Origin: JBEAOO01 sp041164825
Lineage (GTDB): Bacteria; Pseudomonadota; Gammaproteobacteria; Burkholderiales; Burkholderiaceae_C
NCBI GenBank assembly: GCA_041164825.1
Contig: JBEAOO010000203.1
Coordinates: 1 to 16,146, forward strand
Length of the DNA stretch: 16,146 nt
Direction of reading: 5' to 3'
The notes beneath the pieces are model-generated. The model made no database searches, was not told the origin of the DNA, and saw only the letters and a list, made by a program, of their open reading frames with translations. Both the position numbers and the translations under genes were made by a program. Positions 8,016 through 14,670 of the stretch are shown here, piece by piece (position 1 is the stretch's first letter; every line of letters begins with the position of its first letter).

Positions 8016-8288
8016 ATGGCCCGCACTGTTCAATGCATCTATCTGAAAAAAGAGGGCGAAGGCCTGGACTTCGCGCCCTACCCCGGCGAACTGGGCAAGC
8101 GCATTTACAACGAAGTGAGTAAAGAGGCTTGGGCCGCGTGGATGAAGCACCAGACCATGCTCGTCAACGAGAACCGGCTCAACCTGGCAGACCAGCGTGC
8201 CCGCCAATATCTGGCGCGGCAGATGGAGCAGTTCTTCTTTGGCGACGGCGCCGAGCAGCCCACGGGCTACGTGCCGCCAAGCGCCTGA
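8016..8288 (+). CDS. yggX: YggX-type Fe(2+)-trafficking / oxidative damage protection protein
   Basis: A 90-aa protein of the YggX family, small cytoplasmic proteins linked to labile iron and protection of Fe-S clusters against oxidation. It begins MARTVQCIYLKKEGEGLDFA with the family's conserved cysteine (C7). It continues with PYPGELGKRIYNEVSKEAW, W-x-x-W-x-KHQTMLVNENRLN and ARQYLARQMEQFFF, all hallmark blocks; length matches the usual 90 or so. GGAG stands 5 nt before the ATG. It follows argA by 82 bp on the same strand and could be cotranscribed, but the two functions are not obviously linked. Confidence 0.95.
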   Translation: MARTVQCIYLKKEGEGLDFAPYPGELGKRIYNEVSKEAWAAWMKHQTMLVNENRLNLADQRARQYLARQMEQFFFGDGAEQPTGYVPPSA

Positions 8289-8549
8289 TCGGCGTCGGGC
8301 CCGGGCGCCACTGTGGTGGCCCGCTCGGCATACTGTGGAGGCAACGCCGGCGCTCGGCAGTATTGTTGTCAGTTAGTGCAGGGCGCAGAGATTTCCATCT
8401 GACGGCGCCGGTGTGAACCCCGGCGTGGTGGCCGCAACGCCAAGCTGGCTGACATTTGCACAAGGGGCATCTGCCGCCTTGGCTATTCGGGGCAAATGCG
8501 ACGCTAATGTGTCGACTCGGGTTTTGCCCGAGCCAGCGCGAGTTCACCA
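8289..8549. other. Intergenic region with hairpins upstream of the H-NS gene
   Basis: About 260 bp without a believable gene; short open frames on both strands read as arginine/proline-rich non-coding sequence. It holds three inverted repeats: GCCAC/GTGGC around TGTG (8307-8320), 18 bp after the yggX stop and possibly its terminator although no T-tract follows; CGCCGG/CCGGCG around an 8-nt loop (8406-8425); and CTCGGG/CCCGAG around TTTTG (8516-8532). It could contain a long 5' leader or a small RNA; I recognise no known riboswitch or RNA family. Confidence 0.45.
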
Positions 8550-8579
8550 TTTACTCGGATCGCCGGCAATGTGTATAGA
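8550..8579 (+). promoter_or_regulatory. Probable promoter of the H-NS-family gene
   Basis: A -35-like TTTACT (8550-8555) and a -10 TATAGA (8574-8579) are separated by 18 bp. The start of transcription would fall in or just after the palindrome at 8580-8589, giving a leader of about 45 nt. The -10 is good (five of six), the -35 moderate. Confidence 0.5.
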
Positions 8580-8589
8580 ATGACGTCAT
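8580..8589. promoter_or_regulatory. 10-bp palindrome ATGACGTCAT at the H-NS promoter, candidate operator
   Basis: A perfect 10-bp palindrome abuts the -10 box and covers the expected transcription start, where a bound repressor would block initiation. I recognise no bacterial regulator for this site; the assignment as an operator rests on symmetry and position only. Confidence 0.35.
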
Positions 8590-8617
8590 CGCAATTGTTC
8601 GCGATCGGCTGTCAAAA

Positions 8618-8622
8618 AAGGA
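8618..8622 (+). promoter_or_regulatory. Ribosome-binding site of the H-NS-family gene
   Basis: AAGGA, 9 nt before the ATG at 8632, preceded by an A-rich stretch. Confidence 0.6.
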
Positions 8623-8631
8623 ATTTCACCC

Positions 8632-8940
8632 ATGTCTACCTTGCAAGAACTGTTGGACCAGCGCGCCGCCATTGAACGGGAAATTGAATCCACCCGTCGC
8701 CGCGAAAAGTCTGATGCCATTGCGAAAATTCGCGCGTTGATGTCCGAGCACGGCTTGAGCGCGGCTGATTTGAGTGGCAAGGCCGTGGCGCCCAAAGCAT
8801 CGTCTACCGCAGGCAGCAAGGTCGCGGCCAAGTATCGCAATTCGGCCACCGGTGAAACCTGGAGTGGTCGTGGTCTTCAGCCCAAATGGTTGAAAGCCGC
8901 TTTGGCCGCCGGCCGCTCAATCGACGAATTCGGCGTTTGA
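8632..8940 (+). CDS. H-NS-family nucleoid-associated DNA-binding protein
   Basis: A 102-aa histone-like nucleoid protein that would bind AT-rich DNA, oligomerise and silence genes. Residues 1 to about 45 form the N-terminal helical/coiled-coil oligomerisation part (LQELLDQRAAIEREIESTRRREKSDAIAKIRALM). An Ala/Ser-rich linker follows. The C-terminal DNA-binding domain is at about 65-102: KYRNSATGETWSGRGLQPKWL and the ending RSIDEFGV, as in Burkholderiales H-NS proteins. The minor-groove-binding loop reads RGL-x-P where many family members have QGR or RGR. It has its own probable promoter and a strong terminator and so is probably monocistronic. Confidence 0.93.
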   Translation: MSTLQELLDQRAAIEREIESTRRREKSDAIAKIRALMSEHGLSAADLSGKAVAPKASSTAGSKVAAKYRNSATGETWSGRGLQPKWLKAALAAGRSIDEFGV

Positions 8941-8953
8941 TTTAACATGTTTC

Positions 8954-8978
8954 GGCGAGCCCTTGTTGGGGTCTCGCC
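8954..8978 (+). other. Hairpin just after the H-NS stop codon
   Basis: GGCGAG (8954-8959) pairs with CTCGCC (8973-8978), and inner CCC can pair with GGG around a TTGTTG loop with one bulged T. It stands 8 bp before the terminator stem and may help termination or protect the mRNA 3' end. Confidence 0.45.
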
Positions 8979-8986
8979 CGTCAAAG

Positions 8987-9013
8987 AGCCACCCTTGCGG
9001 TGGCTTTTTTTTT
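8987..9013 (+). terminator. Rho-independent terminator of the H-NS-family gene
   Basis: A perfect 7-bp stem AGCCACC (8987-8993) with GGTGGCT (8999-9005), a 5-nt loop CTTGC, and a run of nine T (9005-9013). It lies 47 bp after the stop codon and separates this gene from the GGDEF-EAL gene. Confidence 0.9.
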
Positions 9014-9132
9014 GGCAAGCAGCCCCGTTTCATTCCAGCCTCGCCCCCCGGAATGTGGGGTATTGGCCGCCGCACATCGGTGATTTGACCGAGCGCAAGT
9101 AAAGTCCAAGGCATCACCGTGATCCAGTCAAC

Positions 9133-12100
9133 GTGCGACTTTTCCCTCATTTCCCCGCCTGGGCGCCGGCACCTGCTGTGACGACGCCCAGCGCAGCCTT
9201 GCTCCGCTTTTTTGTCATCGCCATGCTTTACGCGCTGGCGGGATGGGCTGATCGTGCGGGCCTGACGGACGCTCAAGTGACGCCCCTGGTCGCGCTGTCG
9301 ACCGGGGTGGCGTGGGCCATGTTGGTTCGGCGCGGCCTGAGTTGGCTCCCTGGTTTGCTGGCGGCAGGCGGTTGGCTGATGTGGCGCTCTCAATGGCCCT
9401 GGGAAGCCGCCATGCTCGGCGCCTTCGGCCCGATGGTGGGGCCCTTGGTGTCGGCGCTGCTCCTGCGGCACCAAGAATTTCACGCTGCGTTGGACCGCCG
9501 CCGGGATTTGATCTGGTTTGCATTGGGCGGAGCGGCCCTGACGGCGTTCATCAATGTGGCGCTTTGTTTTGTCGCGCAGGGCGGTACGCCGTTCGGCGCA
9601 TCACTGGAGGCGGCTTGGCGGGGCAACTCTGCACGTTGGCTGAGTGAAGCGTCGGGCGTCTTGCTGGTGGGTGTGCCGCTGCTCACCTTGCGCAGTCGAT
9701 CGTTGCTGTCAAAGCGTCACGACCGGCAGGCCGTCATCACGCTCGCGCTGTGGTTGTTCACCGTGGTGGCCGGCTTGTGGTCGCTGACGGGCATGGTGAC
9801 GGCGTCGTTGTCAGCTTGGGTGTTCGTGCCGCCGCTGCTCTTGGCCGGTTTGGCGGTGCGGGGGGGCTTGCTGAGTTCGGCCTCGGCGGCGCTGGTGCTG
9901 GCGCTCATGGCCAACGCCTCCGTGGCGGCGGCTCAAGGTGATGTGTTGCAGAGCTTGTTGGCGCCCATCCGGTGGTGGTGGAGTGCCTATGTGCTGCTGC
10001 TGGCGAGCATCCCCTTGCTGATTCAGGCCTTGGCTTGCGAGCAGTGGGCGAATGACCGCCGCTGGCAATTGGCGCTGGAGAGTGCCGGGGTGGGCACGGC
10101 CGAATGGGATTTGAAGCGGCGGCGCATGCAGTTTTCGCCGCGCTGGCTGGCCATGCTGGGTTACAGCGCCCACAACTTCGGCGCATCGGGCGACAGCGTG
10201 TGGGATCGCACGCACCCAGATGACCGGCGTGTTGTGCGTCAAGCCCTGTCGGTCCTGAAAAAGCTCAGCGCCGATGAAAGTCGGGCTGAGTTCCGCATGC
10301 AATGTGTGGACGGCAGCTGGATCTGGATTGAGGGCCACGCGGCGGTGTCTGAGCTCGACCTGCAGGGTCAGCCCTCGCGCATCTTGGTGACCGGCCGCAA
10401 CATCACCGAGGAGCGCCGTGCCCGCGAGCGCCAAGAACTCTCGGCCAAGTTGTTTCAGCACCTGCACGAAGGCCTGCTGATCACCGACGAGTCGTTTTGC
10501 GTGCTCGACGTGAACCCCGCTTTTTGCCGGCTCAGCGGCTATGCGCGCGAAGAACTGCTGGGGACCGTGCCTGCGCTGATGCGGGCCGGCGGTGCATTCA
10601 CCACCCAAGCCGAGCAGCAGTTGGCCATGCATTCGGCCCTCAAAACCATGGGCAGCTGGCGCGGCGACATGGTGGCTCGCCGGCGCAATGGGGAGGAGCT
10701 GACGCTGCAGGTGACCGTCTCCGTGGTGAAGGGGCATCAGGGGCAGGTGCGGTTTCACGCACTGTCGATCTCTGACATCACACAAGCCAAGGCGCAGCAG
10801 TTGCAGCTGGAGCGCCAAGCGCACTACGACGAGTTGACCGGGTTGCCCAACCGCGCGCGCCTGGCCAAAATGCTGGCCCAAGCCATGGTGGCCAGCGAGC
10901 GGGAGGGCTTTCTGCTCACCGTGTGCTACCTCGATCTCGACCATTTCAAGCCCGTCAACGACGAGCATGGTCACGGGATTGGCGACCGGCTGCTGATGGA
11001 GTTGGCCGACCGCTTGCGGCACCGCCTGCGCCCGTGGGCATCCAGCGGTGTTGAGCCGGTGGCGCGCCTGGGGGGCGACGAATTTGTGCTGATGCTGCGC
11101 TCGGCCTCTCTGGACGAGGCGCGCCACGTGGTCGAGCGCGTTCTGCGCCACGTGTGTCAGCCTTACTCTTTGGGTTTGAAAACCGGGCCGGTCTCGGTCA
11201 CGGCCAGCATCGGCGCCACGGTCTACCCGATCGACCATGCCGACGCAGACACCCTGCTGCGCCACGCCGACCACGCCATGTACGGCGCCAAACAATCGGG
11301 GCGCAACGGTTTTCTGTTCTTTGATACCGAACACAATCGCCGTGCCGAGGCCCACTTTGAAGCGCTGGGCCGCGTGCAAGCCGCCTTTGAGGCCGAAGAG
11401 TTCACCCTGTACTACCAGCCCAAGGTCGATATGCGCACCGGGGTGGTGCTGGGCCTGGAGGCCTTGCTGCGCTGGCGCCACCCGCAGCACGGGGTGATCT
11501 CGCCCGCGCAATTCTTGCCGCTGATTGAGCACACGGCACTGAGTGCGCGCGTGGGCGATTGGGTGCTCAAGGCGGGCATCGAGCAACTCGCGCAGTGGCG
11601 CGCTCAAGGCATGAGCGTCACGCTCAGCGTCAATTTGTCGGCCCGTCATTTGCAGGAGCCCGATTTCGCGCCGCGGCTGGCCGAGTTGCTGTCTGGGCGC
11701 GGGCCGGAGGTGGCACGGGGCTTGGTGCTGGAGGTGCTGGAAACGGCCGCACTCGCCGACATCGAACACACCCGCCAGCTGATGGAAGAGTGCAAGGGCC
11801 AAGGTGTTCGGTTTGCGCTGGATGATTTCGGCACGGGCTACTCCACCTTCACCTACCTCAAGCGGCTGCCGCTGGACATGCTGAAGATTGACCGCAGTTT
11901 TGTGCACAACATGCTCGACGATCCGCATGACATGGCGATTGTTCAGCAGGTGATCGGCCTGTCCGAAACCTTCCGCTGCTCGCTGGTGGCCGAAGGCGTG
12001 GAGACGCCCGAACAGGCGCAGCGTCTGCTCGAACTGGGCTGCGTGGTGGGGCAAGGCAACGGCATTGCCGAGGCCATGCCCGCTGAGCGCGTGCCCGCCT

Positions 12101-12183
12101 GGGTGCGTGACTACCGAGGCGCCATTGGCCTGACCGCGCCGGCCGCTCCTGCGAGCACACCCTCCACTCAGAACGATACCTGA
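9133..12183 (+). CDS. Membrane sensor cyclic-di-GMP enzyme: MASE1-like, PAS, PAS, GGDEF, EAL
   Basis: A 1016-aa inner-membrane signalling protein that makes or breaks cyclic di-GMP. The GTG at 9133 is the first usable start; no good ribosome-binding site is seen, and M31 is an alternative. Residues about 20-305 hold roughly eight to ten membrane helices, resembling a MASE1-type sensor. A PAS domain with PAC tail follows (about 315-430, HPDDR and WIWIEGHAAV), then a second PAS (about 435-555, HEGLLITD, VNPAFCRLSGY). The cyclase domain spans about 560-735: DELTGLPNR, YLDLDHFKPVNDEHGHGIGD and an intact GGDEF at 647-651. The inhibitory I-site RxxD is absent (SGVE there). The phosphodiesterase domain runs about 750-1000: EALLRW from 776, VNLSARH, EVLET, DDFGTGYS from 897, KIDRSFV from 918, EGVET and the late Q, so both activities look possible. 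Its stop lies 40 bp before dnaG with no terminator. Confidence 0.93.
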   Translation: MRLFPHFPAWAPAPAVTTPSAALLRFFVIAMLYALAGWADRAGLTDAQVTPLVALSTGVAWAMLVRRGLSWLPGLLAAGGWLMWRSQWPWEAAMLGAFGPMVGPLVSALLLRHQEFHAALDRRRDLIWFALGGAALTAFINVALCFVAQGGTPFGASLEAAWRGNSARWLSEASGVLLVGVPLLTLRSRSLLSKRHDRQAVITLALWLFTVVAGLWSLTGMVTASLSAWVFVPPLLLAGLAVRGGLLSSASAALVLALMANASVAAAQGDVLQSLLAPIRWWWSAYVLLLASIPLLIQALACEQWANDRRWQLALESAGVGTAEWDLKRRRMQFSPRWLAMLGYSAHNFGASGDSVWDRTHPDDRRVVRQALSVLKKLSADESRAEFRMQCVDGSWIWIEGHAAVSELDLQGQPSRILVTGRNITEERRARERQELSAKLFQHLHEGLLITDESFCVLDVNPAFCRLSGYAREELLGTVPALMRAGGAFTTQAEQQLAMHSALKTMGSWRGDMVARRRNGEELTLQVTVSVVKGHQGQVRFHALSISDITQAKAQQLQLERQAHYDELTGLPNRARLAKMLAQAMVASEREGFLLTVCYLDLDHFKPVNDEHGHGIGDRLLMELADRLRHRLRPWASSGVEPVARLGGDEFVLMLRSASLDEARHVVERVLRHVCQPYSLGLKTGPVSVTASIGATVYPIDHADADTLLRHADHAMYGAKQSGRNGFLFFDTEHNRRAEAHFEALGRVQAAFEAEEFTLYYQPKVDMRTGVVLGLEALLRWRHPQHGVISPAQFLPLIEHTALSARVGDWVLKAGIEQLAQWRAQGMSVTLSVNLSARHLQEPDFAPRLAELLSGRGPEVARGLVLEVLETAALADIEHTRQLMEECKGQGVRFALDDFGTGYSTFTYLKRLPLDMLKIDRSFVHNMLDDPHDMAIVQQVIGLSETFRCSLVAEGVETPEQAQRLLELGCVVGQGNGIAEAMPAERVPAWVRDYRGAIGLTAPAAPASTPSTQNDT

Positions 12184-12223
12184 CTCGCCCGCGGCCCACC
12201 GACCGGCGGGCTAGACTGCTGTC

Positions 12224-14284
12224 ATGATTCCGCCCCAGTTCATCCAAGACCTGATCGCCAGGGTCGACATCGTTGACGTGGTCGGGCGCCACGTGGAGCT
12301 GAAAAAAGCCGGCATCAACCACAAAGGCCTGTGCCCCTTTCACGGCGAAAAGAGCCCCAGCTTCATCGTCAGTCCCAGCCGCCAGACCTACCACTGCTTC
12401 GGTTGTGGCGTGCACGGCAACGCCATTGGTTTTTTGATGGAGCACACCGGCGCCGGCTTCATTGATGCCGTGCGCGACCTGGCCCAGCAAACCGGCTTGG
12501 TGGTGCCTGAAGACGACAGTTCGCCCGAAGAGCGCCAGCGCGCCACCGCCCAGCGCGAAAAGCAGGCCACGCTGACCGACGTGCTGCAAAAAGCCGTCGA
12601 CCACTACCGCGTGCAGCTCAAAGGCAACCCACGCGCCGTCGACTATCTCAAGGGCCGGGGCCTCAGTGGTGAAATTGCCGCCCGCTTTGGCCTGGGCTAC
12701 GCGCCCGAGGGCTGGCGCGGCTTGGCCAGCGTCTACCCGCGCTACGACGACCCGCTGCTGGAAGAAAGTGGCTTGGTGATCGCCCAAGAGGCCGACAACG
12801 GCAACGAGGCCGACCGCAAGCGCTACGACCGTTTCCGCGACCGCATCATGTTCCCGATCCGATCGGTGCAAGGTGACGTGATTGGTTTTGGCGGCCGGGT
12901 GCTCGACAAAGGCGAACCCAAGTACCTCAACTCGCCCGAGACGCCGGTGTTCCACAAAGGGCGAGAGCTCTACGGCCTCTACGAGGCGCGCCAAGCGCTG
13001 CGCCAAAAGGGCTACGCGCTGGTGGTGGAAGGCTATATGGACGTGGTGGCGCTGGCGCAAAGTGGTTTCGGCAACGCCGTGGCCACGCTTGGCACCGCTT
13101 GCACCGCCGAGCACGTGCAAAAGCTGTTTCGCTTCACCGAATCGGTGGTGTTCAGTTTTGACGGGGACGCCGCGGGCCGCCGCGCTGCCGGCCGCGCGCT
13201 GGAAGCTGCCCTTCCCCATGCCACCGACGTGCGCACCGTGCGCTTCTTGTTTTTGCCCACCGAGCACGACCCCGACTCGTATGTGCGCAGCAACGGCCCC
13301 GAAGCCTTTGAGGCTTGCGTGCAGGCCGCCGTGCCGCTCTCGCGCCAATTGATCGAGGCAGCGCGCGACGGAGGTGATTTGTCGGCCGCCGAAGGCCGCG
13401 CCAAGCTGCTCGCCAACGCCAAACCGATGTGGAACGCCCTGCCCGACGGCGCCATCAAGCGGCAGTTGTTTGGCGAATTGGCCACCATGGGCGGGCTCAC
13501 GGTGGCTGATTTGCAGGACATTTGGCGCTTGGGCGCGCCGCATGCCGCCCCGGCCACCCAGCCGAGCCGCAGCTCAGACCCGCATCGTGTCACGGCAGCC
13601 TCGCGCGGCAACGAGCCGCCCGATTTTGACGGCCCACCGCTGATGCACGACGAGAGCTGGGATGCTGGGCATGAGCCTTGGCACAACGCTGAGCCGGCCC
13701 AAGTGCCTGCCGCGCCACGGGCGCCACGCCGCGAATGGACGCCACAAGCGCCGCGCAAGGACAGCGGTTGGCGCAAAGGCGGCGGCAACGATCGTTTTCG
13801 CAAAGGCGGCCCTCGCTACGACGACGACCCGGCGGCGAGTTCGCCCGAGCACCGCCGCGCCCCGCCCAGCCCGGCCGATCAGGCCCTGCGCATGCTCTTG
13901 CTGCACGCCACCTGGTGGGACGTGCTCAGCCACGACGACCAAGAACTGCTGCACAAGCTGCCCGAGCCCCACGGCGCGCTGTGCGGCTGGCTCGAGCGCC
14001 AACTGGCCGAACATGGCGCCCAGCCCTGGGCCGTGCTGGAGCAAGGCTTGGTGGGCGAGCCGCTGCAGGCGTTTGCGCGGGGCCTGATGCCCGCCACGGC
14101 GCTGGATGACGAAACCAGCTTTGCCGACTTTCAGCGCCTGTTGGACGGCATGTGGGTGAAATTGCTGGAGGCGGAAAAAGCCAGCCTGATCGCACAAGCC
14201 GCCCACGACCCCACGGCCATCATCCGCTTGCGCGAGGTGGATCAGCTCTGGAAGCGGCGCAAAGGGCTGCTGCCGGCGGCGTGA
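12224..14284 (+). CDS. dnaG: DNA primase DnaG
   Basis: DNA primase, 686 aa, which lays RNA primers at the replication fork with the DnaB helicase. The N-terminal zinc-binding domain has C37, H40, C58, C61 (CPFH...CFGC), and is followed by the RNA-polymerase core with FGLGYAP, RFRDRIMFPI and GFGGRVL. The TOPRIM domain has EGYMD from E269 and FDGDAAG with D313 and D315, the expected metal-binding acids. About residues 440-550 form a long low-complexity linker rich in Pro, Arg, Gly and His. The C-terminal part (about 550-686) is the DnaB-interacting domain. ATG at 12224 (MIPPQFIQDLIARVDIVDVV) matches the family start, though no strong ribosome-binding site is visible. The family is usually near 580-650 aa; the linker explains the extra length. 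rpoD follows, as in the classical macromolecular-synthesis operon. Confidence 0.97.
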   Translation: MIPPQFIQDLIARVDIVDVVGRHVELKKAGINHKGLCPFHGEKSPSFIVSPSRQTYHCFGCGVHGNAIGFLMEHTGAGFIDAVRDLAQQTGLVVPEDDSSPEERQRATAQREKQATLTDVLQKAVDHYRVQLKGNPRAVDYLKGRGLSGEIAARFGLGYAPEGWRGLASVYPRYDDPLLEESGLVIAQEADNGNEADRKRYDRFRDRIMFPIRSVQGDVIGFGGRVLDKGEPKYLNSPETPVFHKGRELYGLYEARQALRQKGYALVVEGYMDVVALAQSGFGNAVATLGTACTAEHVQKLFRFTESVVFSFDGDAAGRRAAGRALEAALPHATDVRTVRFLFLPTEHDPDSYVRSNGPEAFEACVQAAVPLSRQLIEAARDGGDLSAAEGRAKLLANAKPMWNALPDGAIKRQLFGELATMGGLTVADLQDIWRLGAPHAAPATQPSRSSDPHRVTAASRGNEPPDFDGPPLMHDESWDAGHEPWHNAEPAQVPAAPRAPRREWTPQAPRKDSGWRKGGGNDRFRKGGPRYDDDPAASSPEHRRAPPSPADQALRMLLLHATWWDVLSHDDQELLHKLPEPHGALCGWLERQLAEHGAQPWAVLEQGLVGEPLQAFARGLMPATALDDETSFADFQRLLDGMWVKLLEAEKASLIAQAAHDPTAIIRLREVDQLWKRRKGLLPAA

Positions 14285-14320
14285 GCTGCAGCGCCGCCCG
14301 CCCTGGCGCGCCGCGGCTTT

Positions 14321-14349
14321 TTGACGAACAACCGCTCGTGCCCCATAAT
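14321..14349 (+). promoter_or_regulatory. rpoD promoter, near-consensus sigma-70 type
   Basis: TTGACG (14321-14326) and CATAAT (14344-14349) are separated by exactly 17 bp, five of six matches each. The bases just after the -10 are GCGGGG, a GC-rich discriminator of the kind found in promoters inhibited by ppGpp. The -10 sits inside CCCCATAAT, which also resembles the heat-shock sigma-32 -10 (CCCCATnT). Transcription would begin near 14356, about 315 nt before the rpoD ATG. Confidence 0.75.
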
Positions 14350-14670
14350 GCGGGGTTTGTTACGCGCGGCAAGAGTGACAGCAGCACCTCCGGGCCCCGG
14401 CCACCCTCTGAACCAGGGTCCCCTCCAAGGCCACCCATTACCCGCAAGGGCTGCGCTCCATCCAAGTTCACGCGAACTTGCCCGCCACACGCCGGTTTCC
14501 GTGCCGCCAACTTTTTTTTGTAAAAAGTTTGAGCGCGCTACGCGGACGCCGGCGTGCGCATTGGTTTTCCAGACTTTGCACCCATCTGCTGAGCTCGGCA
14601 TGCGCCGGCGCAGTGGGCAGTGCCACGGCGGACAACCAGGCCACGAGCCCCACACCATCCGAGGATTTGC
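14350..14670 (+). promoter_or_regulatory. Long structured leader of rpoD
   Basis: About 315 nt of non-coding sequence between the rpoD promoter and its ATG. It contains several inverted repeats: CAAGTTC/GAACTTG around ACGC (14463-14480); AACTTTTT/AAAAAGTT around a 5-nt loop and spanning a T8 run (14509-14529); and the palindromes ACGCCGGCGT (14546-14555) and TGCGCCGGCGCA (14601-14612). The short open frames across it do not look coding. No known riboswitch class is recognised. GAGGA at 14661-14665, 5 nt before the ATG, is the rpoD ribosome-binding site. Confidence 0.5.

Noticed and set aside
8179..8550. 123-codon minus-strand frame between yggX and the H-NS gene
   Set aside because: Overlaps the clear yggX-type gene, is Arg/Pro-rich and lacks a ribosome-binding site.
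9100..9125. Possible flagellar sigma-28 promoter (TAAAGTCC with an 11-bp spacer) before the GGDEF-EAL gene
   Set aside because: The -10 half does not match GCCGATAA; the TAAA half alone is not enough.
9811..12054. 747-codon open frame on the minus strand
   Set aside because: Antisense shadow of the GGDEF-EAL gene; the composition is unlike a folded protein.
11858..13543. 561-codon open frame on the minus strand
   Set aside because: Antisense shadow over the end of the EAL gene and dnaG, with no recognisable domain; it crosses the boundary of two clear genes.
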